64,000 nucleotides of DNA from Ralstonia mannitolilytica (lineage in GTDB: Bacteria; Pseudomonadota; Gammaproteobacteria; Burkholderiales; Burkholderiaceae): the NCBI RefSeq assembly GCF_905397375.1, contig NZ_CAJPVG010000004.1:62001-126000 (forward strand). The letters are read 5' to 3'. The notes under the pieces are model-generated. The model was not told the origin of the DNA and searched no databases. It saw only the letters and a list, made by a program, of their open reading frames with translations. This document shows positions 24,066 to 33,591 of this stretch, piece by piece. A program made the translations under genes and the position numbers. Each line of letters starts with the position of its first letter. Within the stretch, counting starts at the first letter, position 1.

Positions 24066-24096
24066 TTGACTTAGAGTGCGCTCTAACTCCTAAGCT
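24066..24096 (+). promoter_or_regulatory. MerR-type promoter with long spacer and operator palindrome
   Basis: TTGACT (24066-24071) and TAAGCT (24091-24096) are 19 bases apart, the stretched spacing typical of MerR-controlled promoters. The spacer contains TTAGAG-TGCG-CTCTAA (24071-24086), a perfect 6-base-arm palindrome. It lies just before the merR-like gene, suggesting autoregulation. Confidence 0.7.
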
Positions 24097-24102
24097 GCGT
24101 TC

Positions 24103-24552
24103 ATGACCACTTTCCTGACCATCGCCCAAGTTGCCGAGGCTACGGGCCTGTCGACGCACACGCTGCGCTATTACGAGCGCATCGGGCTGCTCGACACCGT
24201 GCAGCGGCGCGATAACGGCCATCGCGTGTTCCGTGCGCAAGACATGTCGTGGCTCGCGTTCGTGCTGCGCCTGCGCGACACCGGAATGCCGATTGCGCGG
24301 ATGCGGCAGTACGCGGCGCTGCGGCGGCAGGGCGATACCCTGGAGAGTGTGTCGGCGCGCCGGCGCCTGCTGGAAGAGCATGCGGCGGCGCTGGAAGCGG
24401 AGCTGCGTGCCCGGGCCGAAACGTTGGCCGTGCTGCGCGCGAAGCTCGTCGTCTACGACGACATCCGGGCCCGGATCGAAGGCGCGGATGATGTGGGCGG
24501 CTCCCCTTCCCCATCTCGCCAACCTAAACGCCAATTGAGAGGAAGCGCATGA
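24103..24552 (+). CDS. MerR family transcriptional regulator
   Basis: DNA-binding regulator of 149 residues. The N-terminal winged helix reads IAQVAEATGLSTHTLRYYERIGLL, then the NGHRVF wing and a long dimerisation helix. The C-terminus lacks a conserved pair of metal-binding cysteines, so metal sensing is unlikely; it resembles the stress- or aldehyde-responsive branch. It overlaps the next gene by 4 bp (ATGA) and probably controls both from the palindrome in its promoter. Confidence 0.9.
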   Translation: MTTFLTIAQVAEATGLSTHTLRYYERIGLLDTVQRRDNGHRVFRAQDMSWLAFVLRLRDTGMPIARMRQYAALRRQGDTLESVSARRRLLEEHAAALEAELRARAETLAVLRAKLVVYDDIRARIEGADDVGGSPSPSRQPKRQLRGSA

Positions 24553-25031
24553 CCCCGATCACCCGCATCGCAGACGCCGCACCGCAGGCCGCACACCAAG
24601 CCAACCCGCAGAACGACCGCTACGCCCGGGGCTGGCAAAAGCTCAAGGAGGTCGATGATGTGGCCGGCGAACGCGTGGTCGAGGCCATGGCCGACATCTC
24701 ACCCGATCTCGGCCGCTATATCGTCGAATTCGGCTTTGGCGACATCTACAGCCGTGCCGGCCTGACGCTGCGCGAGCGCGAGATCGCCACCATCGCCGCG
24801 CTCACGGCGATGGGCAACGCGACGCCGCAGCTGAAGGTGCACATCGCGGCAGGGCTGAACGTGGGCCTCACGCGAAATGAGATCACCGAGACGATCCTGC
24901 AGATGGCGCTATATGCCGGCTTTCCGGCGGCGCTCAACGGCATGTTTGCCGCCAAGGAGGTGTTTGCCGATCACGATGCCGATGCCGCCGCGCCGGCGGG
25001 CGGGTCGATGCGGCGCGAGACGAGCAGCTGA
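24549..25031 (+). CDS. Carboxymuconolactone decarboxylase family protein
   Basis: Small AhpD-like/CMD-family protein of 160 residues, cytosolic. The domain runs from about residue 35 (VAGERVVEAMADISPDLGRYIVEF) through LTLREREIATIAALTAMGN to the ITETILQMALYAGFPAALNG stretch. It has no CxxC of the AhpD peroxidase type, so the reaction is unknown; it is not the pathway PcaC, which is at 52090-52488. Translationally coupled to the MerR regulator. Its last 61 bp overlap convergently with the CNNM/CBS gene. Confidence 0.85.
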   Translation: MTPITRIADAAPQAAHQANPQNDRYARGWQKLKEVDDVAGERVVEAMADISPDLGRYIVEFGFGDIYSRAGLTLREREIATIAALTAMGNATPQLKVHIAAGLNVGLTRNEITETILQMALYAGFPAALNGMFAAKEVFADHDADAAAPAGGSMRRETSS

Positions 25032-26287
25032 TCGATGCGGTGGTTGTCGATGTCGAGCACTTCAATGTGCAGCGGCCCGATGTCGACCGTCTCGCTCTTC
25101 TTCGGAATGCGCTTGAGCGCATAGATGACCAGCCCGGCAAGCGTTTCGACATGATGTTCGCCGGGCAGGTCGTCCAGGTCGAACGCGCGCTTGACGTCGC
25201 CCAGCGGCGTGACGCCGTCGATCAGGCACGAGCCGTCGTCGCGGCGCACGATCTGTTCGTCTTCGCCGAGGTAGAGGATGTCGCCCATCACCGCGCCGAC
25301 GATGTCATCGAGCGTGACCACGCCCACCACCAGCCCGTATTCGTTCACCACCGCGCCAAAGCGCTCGTGCATCTCGCGAAAGCGCGTGAGCGCCTGCGAC
25401 AGGTTCAGCGTGTCGGGCAGCACCAGCAGGTTCTTGTCATAGTGCTTGCCGAGGTTGCGGATCACGGCCGACGACTCTTCCGAGAGGATTTGCTGCAGGA
25501 TGTCCTTGGACGCGATGAAGCCGAGCACGGAATCGATATCGTCGCGGCAGACGAGGTATTCCGCGTGCGGCTGCGCGATGATCTTCTTCTTGATGGATTC
25601 CAGCGGCTCGTCCACCGTGAAATAGACGACCTCGTCGCGCACCGTCATCACCGAGGTGATGGTGCGCGACTCCAGCTCGAACACGTTCTCGATCACGGCA
25701 AGCTCGTGCTTGCGCAGCACGCCGGCCTCGGCCCCCGCGCCCACCATGGCAGTGATGTCTTCCGTGGTGATCTGCTCCACCCGCTGCGTGGGCACCCCCA
25801 ACAGCTTCAGGAACACGTCGGCCGTGCCGTTAAACAGCCAGACGATGGGCCGCAGCACCCGCAGGCATGTCTGCATGGGACCGATGATGCCCATGGCGCA
25901 GCGCTCGGGGTAGAGCACCGCCAGGCGCTTGGGCAGCAGGTCGGCAAACAGGATGAACAGCCCCGTGACGATGATGAAGCCGGCAATGTTGGCAATGCGT
26001 TCGGCGCGCCCGGCCGGCAGCCAGTCGCCCAGCCATGCCGCCAGCGGCGCGGACACCTGGCTGTCACCGATGATGCCGGCGAGGATGGCGACGGCATTCA
26101 CGCCGATCTGCACCACTGTAAAGAAGTTTCCTGGCATGTCCTTCAGCTGCAGCACGCGCAGGGCGCGGTTGTCGCCGTCGTCGGCCAGGGTTTGCAGGCG
26201 CGTACGGCGCGAGGCCGTCAGGGCAATCTCGGAGGCAGAGAAGAAGGCGCTGATCAGCATCAGCGCAACAAGCGTGAAGGCAGACAT
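24971..26287 (-). CDS. CNNM/CBS-domain membrane protein (HlyC/CorC family)
   Basis: Inner-membrane protein of 438 residues. It has an N-terminal CNNM (DUF21) transmembrane domain (about 1-180, with FFSASEIALTASRRTRL), two CBS domains (about 200-330) and a C-terminal CorC/HlyC domain (about 345-430). The family is linked to magnesium or cobalt efflux or resistance; older annotations call it hemolysin. It is divergent from pelA with a 370-bp gap. Confidence 0.9.
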   Translation of the reverse strand: MSAFTLVALMLISAFFSASEIALTASRRTRLQTLADDGDNRALRVLQLKDMPGNFFTVVQIGVNAVAILAGIIGDSQVSAPLAAWLGDWLPAGRAERIANIAGFIIVTGLFILFADLLPKRLAVLYPERCAMGIIGPMQTCLRVLRPIVWLFNGTADVFLKLLGVPTQRVEQITTEDITAMVGAGAEAGVLRKHELAVIENVFELESRTITSVMTVRDEVVYFTVDEPLESIKKKIIAQPHAEYLVCRDDIDSVLGFIASKDILQQILSEESSAVIRNLGKHYDKNLLVLPDTLNLSQALTRFREMHERFGAVVNEYGLVVGVVTLDDIVGAVMGDILYLGEDEQIVRRDDGSCLIDGVTPLGDVKRAFDLDDLPGEHHVETLAGLVIYALKRIPKKSETVDIGPLHIEVLDIDNHRIDQLLVSRRIDPPAGAAASAS

Positions 26288-26657
26288 GATGTGGGGGCGG
26301 GCGGCGCTGCAGCATGGCCCGCTCGGGCGGAATGTGGCTCCGGCTCATCATGGTGCAGCGCCGATTGGTTTGTCAAACCGCTCCCAACGATGCAGCGCTG
26401 GCGACAATGCAAACAATTGTCTATGTCAAAGAGGGGGGTGCGGTCAACAAAAAAGTGGTTTGCCCGGTGCCCGCACCATCGGCGATACTTGCGCTCTCGG
26501 ACATACTGTCTCGATAAGCCTTGCGGGGCCTGCATCTTGGGCTGGCGGTCGAGAACTCAGCAGATGTTCCGGCAGGCGCAACCATAAGCGTCAATTTTCC
26601 GTGCCGGCGTAGACCGGCCCAACCGATGCACACAGTTGCATACCGGAGTCGCAGTTC
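26288..26657. promoter_or_regulatory. Intergenic region upstream of the pel operon
   Basis: No gene seen. It is clearly less GC-rich than its surroundings and must hold the promoters of the CNNM/CBS gene (left) and pelA (right). GACAAT-GCAAACA-ATTGTC at 26403-26421 is a perfect 6-base-arm inverted repeat, and GTCAAT or GTCAA half-sites recur near 26434, 26448 and 26589. These may bind the regulator of pel. No recognisable c-di-GMP riboswitch core was found. Confidence 0.5.
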
Positions 26658-29570
26658 ATGGGGATTCTCAGCCGTCTACAACGGCGCACCGGGGGGAAAC
26701 GGGGGAATGCAACAAGGATGCTCAAGCGGTGGGCCGTGCTTTGCGCGGCTGCGATCAGCCTGACGCCTTGCGTGTCGATTGCGCAGCAAGCGACCGCCAC
26801 TTCCGGTTCCGGTGCGCTCAGCGCTGCGTCATCAGCGGTCGCCTCGCCGAATATCGCGTGGTATTACGGGGACAAGCCGCCTGTGGCGCAGCTGCGCGCC
26901 TTCGATGTGGTCGTGGTGGAGCCTGACCACGGCTTCGACCCCTCCCGCTGGAACACACCGCACACGCAGTGGTTCGCGTATGTCAGCGTGGGCGAGGTGA
27001 CGCCGCAGCGGCAGTGGTACAAGGCATTGCCGAAGGCCTGGCTGCTGGGCGACAACGCCGCGTGGGCTTCGCGCGTGGTCGACCAGGCCCAGCCCGAGTG
27101 GCCGGCGTTCTATGTCGAGCATGTCATCAAGCCGCTGTGGGACAAGGGTTACCGGGGCTTCTTCCTCGATACCCTCGATTCGTACCAGCTCGTCGCCAAG
27201 GACGATGCTGCACGCGCTGCGCAGGAAGCCGGCATGGTGCGCACGATCCGCGCGATCAAGGCGCGCTATCCGGAGGCGAAGCTCATCTTCAACCGCGGCT
27301 TCGAGATCCTTCCGCAGGTGCATGGCCAGGCGTACGCCGTGGCGTTCGAGTCGCTGTATCGCGGGTGGGATCAAGGCGCCAAGCAGTACAGGAACGTGAG
27401 CGACGCCGACCGTGCATGGCTGATGGGCCAGGCGCGCACGATCCGCGACGAATACCACCTGCCGGTCATCTCCATCGACTATTGCCCCGCCGCCGACCGC
27501 GCCTGCGCACGCGAGACGGCCCAGCGCATCAAGGCACAGGGCTTGATTCCGTATGTGACCGATCCGGAGCTTTCGACCATTGGCGTGGGCCGCATCGAGG
27601 TACTGCCGCGCAAGGTGCTGTTCCTGCAGGAGCGCGACCCCCGCAACACGATCGACACGAGCGAGGGCGTGCGCTTTGTCGCCATGCCGCTCAACTTCCT
27701 CGGCTACGACGTCGAATACGCCGACATCAACAAGCCGCTGCCCGCCGACGTGCCGCCCGACCGCTACGCTGGCGTGGTCGTGTGGGTCAATACGAGCCCG
27801 ATCAAGCAGGTGGGGGCGCTGACGTCATGGGTGCGGCAGCGCATCCGAGACGGCGTGCGCATCGCCTTCATGAACCAGTTCGGCATGCCGGCCGATGCGG
27901 GCATGGCCAGCCTGCTCAAGCTGCAGCTTGTCTCGGGGCGCGCCACCGGCCCGCTGACCGTGGTGTCGCAAGACAAGATGATCGGCTTCGAGATGGCCCC
28001 CCGCCCTGAGCGGCGCGAGGCTCAGCCGATCCAGGTGGGCGCGCATGGGCAGTCGCTGTTGCGCCTGAAGTCGGGCAATTTCGAGTTCGATGCCGCGGCC
28101 GTCACCGAGTGGGGCGGTTATGTGCTGAACCCGTACGCGGTGTTTTCGATGGACACCCTCGAGCAGGCGCGCTGGATCGTGCAGCCGCTCGAATTCTTGC
28201 GCCGCGCCCTGGCATTGCCCGACATGCCCATCCCCGACGTGACGAGCGAGAATGGCCGCCGGCTGATGCTCGTTCACGTGGATGGCGACGGGTTTGCTTC
28301 GCGCGCCGAGTTTCCTGGCCCGGAGTATTCGGGCGAGGTGCTGCTGCAGGACATCTGGGACAAGTACCGCATTCCGACCACGCTGTCGGTGATTGAAGGC
28401 GAGGTCGGCTCCACGGGCCTGTATCCGAAGCTCTCGCCGCGCCTGGAGGCGGTTGCGCGCAAGATGTTCGCGCTACCGTACGTCGAGCTCGGCTCGCATA
28501 CCTACTCGCACCCGTTCGACTGGAGCCGCACGGTGCTGGGCGCTGCATCGGCGGGGCCGGGCAAGGATGCGGGCGGCGGCGACACGGCCTTCGCGCTGAC
28601 CATTCCGGGCTACAAGTTCAGCCTGGAGCGCGAGATTGCCGGTTCCATCCGCTACATCGACGAACGCCTTGCGCCGCCGGGCAAGCGCGTGAAGATCCTG
28701 CAGTGGTCGGGCGACTGCCAGCCGCCGGACGTGGCGGTGCGCATGGCGTGGCAGGCCGGCGTGGTCAACATCAACGGCGGCGACACCGTCATCACGCGCA
28801 GCTCTCCGTCGTGGACGGAGATCGCGCCGCTCGGCATCGACAAGGGCGCGGGGGCCTACCAGGTGTTTGCGCCGAACCAGAACGAAAACGTTTACACGAA
28901 CGACTGGACCGGTCCCTTCTACGGTTTCGACCGGCTGATCGAAACGCTGCAGATGACCGATACGCCGTATCGCTTCAAGCCCATCAACATCTACTACCAC
29001 ATGTATTCGGGCACCAAGCTGGCGTCGCTCAAGGCCTTGAAGAAGGTCTACGACTACGCGTTGTCGCAGCCCGTGCTGCCCCTGTACACCACCGAGTACG
29101 TCGCCAAGGTGCTCGACTTTCGCGACATGGCGATCGCGCGTGACGGCGACCAATGGGTCGTGCGCGGCAACGGTGACCTGCGCGAGCTGCGCTGGATGGC
29201 GCCCGGCACGCCGCGCCTGGCCGACGCACACGGCGTGACGGGCTATGACAAGGCCGCCGGCGGCCTCTACATCCACCTCGATGACGGTGCCGCGCGCTTT
29301 GCCATGACGTCCGCCGCCGAGCCCGCCCGCCTGCCTTACATTGCCGAGGCCGCCGCGTTTGTGCGCAGGTTCGAGCGCACCGGCAACGGCATCTCGTTCG
29401 AGGTGGGGGGCTATTACAAGCCGTTCGTGCGCGTTGCCAACGCCGGTGCATGCCGTGTGAAGGTCGACCCGCCCGCGCCGGCCGTGGCGCAGGGTGACAG
29501 CCTGCGCATCGACTTGCCCGGTGGCGCCGCCCAATCCGTGACTTATCAGCGCGTCGATGTGGTCTGCTGA
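26658..29570 (+). CDS. pelA: Pel polysaccharide glycoside hydrolase/deacetylase PelA
   Basis: Periplasmic bifunctional enzyme of 970 residues. The N-terminal TIM-barrel glycoside hydrolase (about 50-310, YYGDKPPVAQLRAFDVVVVE and GFFLDTLDSY) cuts Pel. The later carbohydrate deacetylase carries HVDGDGF near residue 540 and SHTYSH near 611, the NodB-type metal motifs, and deacetylates Pel during export. GGAG 9 bases before the ATG at 26658 supports that start; an ATG at 26718 also begins a signal peptide. First gene of pelABCDEFG. Confidence 0.95.
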   Translation: MGILSRLQRRTGGKRGNATRMLKRWAVLCAAAISLTPCVSIAQQATATSGSGALSAASSAVASPNIAWYYGDKPPVAQLRAFDVVVVEPDHGFDPSRWNTPHTQWFAYVSVGEVTPQRQWYKALPKAWLLGDNAAWASRVVDQAQPEWPAFYVEHVIKPLWDKGYRGFFLDTLDSYQLVAKDDAARAAQEAGMVRTIRAIKARYPEAKLIFNRGFEILPQVHGQAYAVAFESLYRGWDQGAKQYRNVSDADRAWLMGQARTIRDEYHLPVISIDYCPAADRACARETAQRIKAQGLIPYVTDPELSTIGVGRIEVLPRKVLFLQERDPRNTIDTSEGVRFVAMPLNFLGYDVEYADINKPLPADVPPDRYAGVVVWVNTSPIKQVGALTSWVRQRIRDGVRIAFMNQFGMPADAGMASLLKLQLVSGRATGPLTVVSQDKMIGFEMAPRPERREAQPIQVGAHGQSLLRLKSGNFEFDAAAVTEWGGYVLNPYAVFSMDTLEQARWIVQPLEFLRRALALPDMPIPDVTSENGRRLMLVHVDGDGFASRAEFPGPEYSGEVLLQDIWDKYRIPTTLSVIEGEVGSTGLYPKLSPRLEAVARKMFALPYVELGSHTYSHPFDWSRTVLGAASAGPGKDAGGGDTAFALTIPGYKFSLEREIAGSIRYIDERLAPPGKRVKILQWSGDCQPPDVAVRMAWQAGVVNINGGDTVITRSSPSWTEIAPLGIDKGAGAYQVFAPNQNENVYTNDWTGPFYGFDRLIETLQMTDTPYRFKPINIYYHMYSGTKLASLKALKKVYDYALSQPVLPLYTTEYVAKVLDFRDMAIARDGDQWVVRGNGDLRELRWMAPGTPRLADAHGVTGYDKAAGGLYIHLDDGAARFAMTSAAEPARLPYIAEAAAFVRRFERTGNGISFEVGGYYKPFVRVANAGACRVKVDPPAPAVAQGDSLRIDLPGGAAQSVTYQRVDVVC

Positions 29571-32500
29571 CCTGCCCCCCCGTGAACGGCTGCTGCCGCC
29601 CTGGCTGATCGGTGCGCTCGGTGCGCTGATCGGGCTGGCGCTCGCGCTGATGTTCCCGCGCGAGCGGCTGGAGGCGCGCCTGCTGGAGGGCGGCAAGGTC
29701 GATGCCCTGTCGGTGGCGTATCTCGAAGCGTGGCTGCGTGTCCGCCCGAACGATGGCGAGTTCCTGAGCGTGCTGGCTGCGCAGTACGTCCGCACCGGGC
29801 GCCTGGACGAGGCTGAAGCCATGCTCGTCCGCATGCGTGCGCTGCACGACGCATCGGTCGACCGCGAAGCGCTCTTGCTCGAGATCGCCATCCGCGAACA
29901 GCGTGCGTATGCGCTGCAGCCGAACGATCCGCAGCGTCTTGCCATGCTCGATGCGTTGCGCGGGCTCCTGAAGCAGGCACAGGGGTTCCAGTGGACGGCG
30001 CCGGAACTGGAGGTACTCGCCGCCAAGGCTCGCGCGCTGGATCAGGGCGCGATCGCGGTGCAGTTCTATCAGCGTCTCGCCAGGCAGGACGTCGCCCGCG
30101 CGTCGCAATGGCAGGCGCGCACGGCGGAGATCGCGCTCGGCGTTGGCGAATATCGCGCCGCGGCGGAGGCCAACTTTGCCGCGCAGGCCCAGGCCAAGTC
30201 GATCGACGCGCAGCGCCGCTACTTCATCGCCGGCCTGCAGGCCCTGCAGGGCGGCAACCTGCTCAACGACGCCATGGCCGAAGCGCAGCGGCGCGCAGGT
30301 CCGCTGCTCGACGATGCCGAAACGCTGCGCTTTCTCACGCGCCTGGCCCTGGCCTGCAACCGGCCGGATCTGGCCGACCAGTACGCGCGACGCCTGCTGC
30401 ATCTGTCGTGGCGCGGGGCAGAGGGGCAGCCCGCCCTGGTGGCGGGCACGGCGCCGCACGAGTGGACGTTTGCCGGCCGCCCGGAGCCGCTGCCGACGCT
30501 GGCGGACGTGGTGTTCATGGATGGCCCGCAAGGCCTCTCGCATCCGCAGCGCCATGCCGCGCGCATCCGCACCGTGGCCGAGAGCGCCGGTCCGGCGGGC
30601 GAGGCCATCGCACGTGGCATTGCCCCCTTCAATGCAGACGATTACGACCTCGCGTATCGCGTCTTCCTGAGCAGCGGGAACCTGCGCGACGCCTTGCGCG
30701 TGGCAGAAGCGGCCGTGCGCCAGCGCCCCGACCTGAAGATCTGGACCGAGCGCGCCGCGCAGGTGGCCGAATGGGATCGCCAGCCGATGGCGGCGCTCAA
30801 GTACTGGCTGGCCTACGCGCAATCGAGCGGCGACGATGCAGCCTGGCAGAACGTCCTGCGCCTGGCGCCGGCGCTCAATGAAGACCACGCCTATCTGGCC
30901 GCCCTGCGTTACGAGGCCAGCCGCCAGCCGGGCGACATGAAGCTGCTCGACCAGGTCATCGCGGCGTATGAGCGCTTGGGCGAGCCGGAGCAGGCGCTGG
31001 CCTATCTGACCGGCATCGCGCGCGGCGCGCATCGCCAGGCTGTGCTCGAGCGCTATGCCATGCTGGCCGAACGCGCCGGCAAGGACGACGTGGCCTACGA
31101 TGCCTACGTGCGCCTGCAGAAGGAATTCGGCCCCAACGCCGGGTATGCGCTCAAGCTCGCGAACCTGCTCTACGTGCGGGTGCGGTTCGAGCAGGCGCTT
31201 GCCGCCATGCAGGCCGCGCGCAACGTGGCGTCGCCGACGGACGATCTCTACTGGCGCACATTCGCCCAGCTCGCGCGACTGAACCAGCGCGACGACCTCT
31301 CGCGCGAGGCCTATCGCCAGCTGCTGATTGGCGGCAACGTGCAGCCGGATGACCTGGCGACGATGATCGACTTCTACGACGGCAGCCCCATCGACGCCGG
31401 CCGTCTGGCCGAGCTCGCCTTCCGCAAGGACGGCACGATGACCCAGCTGCAGCAGGCCATCTACTACTACACGCGGGCGCGTGCGTTCCGCCGCATCGAC
31501 GCGCTGCTGGCGTCGCTCAGGCCGGAACAGCGGCGCGCCGCCGAGCAGTCCGCGGGGGTGCTCGGAGCGCGCGCCGAGTATTACCGCCTGAGCGGCCGCT
31601 GGGATGCCGCCATGCGCGATCTGCGCCGCGGTGTTTCGCTGCCCGACGCCGGCAGCGACGTGAAGGCCGCCTACCTGTGGAGCCTGCTGGATTCCGGCCA
31701 GAACGGCGAGCTCAGGCGCGCCCTGGCGCGGTGGCGTGGCGAGGCCGAGAACGACTCCGCCTACTGGGCCGCCTATGCGGCAGCCGGCCTGCAGCTGTTC
31801 GATGCCAATCTTGCGCTGCATTTCCTGGGCCGCCAGGGCAGGTCGATGCAGACCGATCCGCTGTGGCTGCTAGCCTATGCCGACGCGCGCGACATGGCCG
31901 GTCAGGCCGATGCCGCCTGGGGCCTGCGTCGCGAGGCATGGTGGCTGCTGTGGAAGGCGGATGGCGCGCGCGCCGCCAAGCCGTCGGGCGCCGCGCCGGC
32001 CGCCCGCCGCACGGGCACGCGCGTCACGGTGGGCGAGGACGATGCCGTGCCGCTGGAACAGGACGCACGCACCGAGCTGCGGGCGCGCCGTGTTGCGCTG
32101 GCCCAGACGTTCGCGTCGGGCGACCTGTCGCAGCGTCTGCTGATCGAGTTGCTGCGTGACGATCGCCGCGCCACGAAGCAGGCGCGCGAAGGCGGCCGCT
32201 CCGCCATGGCCCAATCCGAACTGGGCGACATCGATACGCTGCCGCCCGAGCCGCCCGAAAGCCCGGCCGACAAGCGCAAGCGCGACCCCGTGAGCGACCA
32301 GCTCGTTTCCGCCGTCGCCAAGGAGGCCGCGCTGGGCTGGGCACTGTCACAGGAAGCGAACGATCTGGCCCGCGCCTGGCTGCTGCAGCAATACGCCCGC
32401 CGCATGACGCGCCCGGCCTATGCCGAAATCTCCATCGCGCTGGCCGAGCGCGATCTGCAGACGCTCAATCGCCTGCTCGACGACACGCCCGATCGCATCC

Positions 32501-33558
32501 CGCTGTACAACCGTATCGACGCCAATGTGCTGACGGACCGCCTGGGCGAGGCCCAGCGCCTGTCGTTCGAAGGCTTGTCCACGGCACCCGACGACGAGCA
32601 GCTCCACCAGCGGGTGCGGGAAACGCTGCTGACCAACGCGCAGGCGCTGGAGCCGCGCGAGACCTGGTTCAAGCAGGCGCCGCTCACGTACTTCGAGACG
32701 AGCGCGGCCGCCGGCATCCGTCTGACCGACCACGCCAGCGCGCTGCTGCGCGCGACCCAGCGCAACCAGCGCTCGACCGACGACACGCAGCTCACCGGGG
32801 TGCCGGCGCAGGACCGCAGCGTCGACTGGATCTCGCAGTACCAGACGCAAGACACGCAATGGAAGGGCACGGTCGGCTGGCGCCAGGGCCTGGCCTCGTT
32901 CTATGCATTCCGGGTGGACGGGCTGCTCGGGCAGGCCGGACCGTTCGGTACCGAGCTGTCGGCCGGCCGCAACCAGCCCGCCAACGAAACCACGCAACTG
33001 CGTGTGGGCGGCGTGAAAGACCTGGTGGCGATCGGCGGCAACTGGCGCCTCACGCAGCGCGAGTACATCCGCGCGCGTGTGGAGGGCAACCGGTTCTACG
33101 GCCAGGATCGCTCGTTCCTCGGCAGTGGCATGGTCTTCGACGCCGAAGCCGGTTACCGCTTCCGCATGGAGTATCCGGACTACACCGTCCGCGTGGTCGG
33201 CACCCACGCGCGCTACAACGCTTCGGGCACGCCCAGCGCGCTGCTCGGACGCCTGCTGCCGAGCGGGGCGACGCTGGAGGCCGATGCCTTCATGCCGCGC
33301 TCGTTCACGCAATTCGGACTGCTGTTCGGGTTTGGCACCGACTATCTTGAGCGCTATACGCGTGCGTGGCGGCCGTTCATGGACGTCGGGGTGCTGCGTG
33401 ACAATCGCGAAGGGTGGGGGACGCAGGTGCAGCTCGGCGTGGCCGGCAGTGTCTTCGGCAACGACCATCTGGCGCTGGTGTTCAGCCATGCCTCCATCAC
33501 GCGCGCGGGCACGTCGCCCATGACGGAGATCGGGCTGCGCTACCGCTGGCTTTACTGA
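29557..33558 (+). CDS. pelB: Pel export porin and TPR scaffold PelB
   Basis: Protein of 1333 residues spanning periplasm and outer membrane. A transmembrane helix near residues 15-35 (LIGALGALIGLALALM) is followed by a long TPR superhelix to about residue 1000 and a C-terminal beta-barrel ending EIGLRYRWLY, through which Pel leaves the cell. Known PelB TPRs bind PelA. It overlaps pelA by 14 bp. An acidic, Ala/Arg-rich insert near residues 800-900 is probably flexible. Confidence 0.95.
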   Translation: MWSADLPPRERLLPPWLIGALGALIGLALALMFPRERLEARLLEGGKVDALSVAYLEAWLRVRPNDGEFLSVLAAQYVRTGRLDEAEAMLVRMRALHDASVDREALLLEIAIREQRAYALQPNDPQRLAMLDALRGLLKQAQGFQWTAPELEVLAAKARALDQGAIAVQFYQRLARQDVARASQWQARTAEIALGVGEYRAAAEANFAAQAQAKSIDAQRRYFIAGLQALQGGNLLNDAMAEAQRRAGPLLDDAETLRFLTRLALACNRPDLADQYARRLLHLSWRGAEGQPALVAGTAPHEWTFAGRPEPLPTLADVVFMDGPQGLSHPQRHAARIRTVAESAGPAGEAIARGIAPFNADDYDLAYRVFLSSGNLRDALRVAEAAVRQRPDLKIWTERAAQVAEWDRQPMAALKYWLAYAQSSGDDAAWQNVLRLAPALNEDHAYLAALRYEASRQPGDMKLLDQVIAAYERLGEPEQALAYLTGIARGAHRQAVLERYAMLAERAGKDDVAYDAYVRLQKEFGPNAGYALKLANLLYVRVRFEQALAAMQAARNVASPTDDLYWRTFAQLARLNQRDDLSREAYRQLLIGGNVQPDDLATMIDFYDGSPIDAGRLAELAFRKDGTMTQLQQAIYYYTRARAFRRIDALLASLRPEQRRAAEQSAGVLGARAEYYRLSGRWDAAMRDLRRGVSLPDAGSDVKAAYLWSLLDSGQNGELRRALARWRGEAENDSAYWAAYAAAGLQLFDANLALHFLGRQGRSMQTDPLWLLAYADARDMAGQADAAWGLRREAWWLLWKADGARAAKPSGAAPAARRTGTRVTVGEDDAVPLEQDARTELRARRVALAQTFASGDLSQRLLIELLRDDRRATKQAREGGRSAMAQSELGDIDTLPPEPPESPADKRKRDPVSDQLVSAVAKEAALGWALSQEANDLARAWLLQQYARRMTRPAYAEISIALAERDLQTLNRLLDDTPDRIPLYNRIDANVLTDRLGEAQRLSFEGLSTAPDDEQLHQRVRETLLTNAQALEPRETWFKQAPLTYFETSAAAGIRLTDHASALLRATQRNQRSTDDTQLTGVPAQDRSVDWISQYQTQDTQWKGTVGWRQGLASFYAFRVDGLLGQAGPFGTELSAGRNQPANETTQLRVGGVKDLVAIGGNWRLTQREYIRARVEGNRFYGQDRSFLGSGMVFDAEAGYRFRMEYPDYTVRVVGTHARYNASGTPSALLGRLLPSGATLEADAFMPRSFTQFGLLFGFGTDYLERYTRAWRPFMDVGVLRDNREGWGTQVQLGVAGSVFGNDHLALVFSHASITRAGTSPMTEIGLRYRWLY

Positions 33559-33591
33559 CACACAGGAACAGGCATACGGGGAAAGAACGAC

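Noticed and set aside
24549..25031. Calling the CMD-family protein pcaC
   Set aside because: The true pcaC lies in the pca operon at 52090-52488; this one is coupled to a MerR regulator and is a diverged family member.
26288..26657. c-di-GMP riboswitch upstream of pelA
   Set aside because: The conserved GEMM core and tetraloop-receptor sequence were not found.
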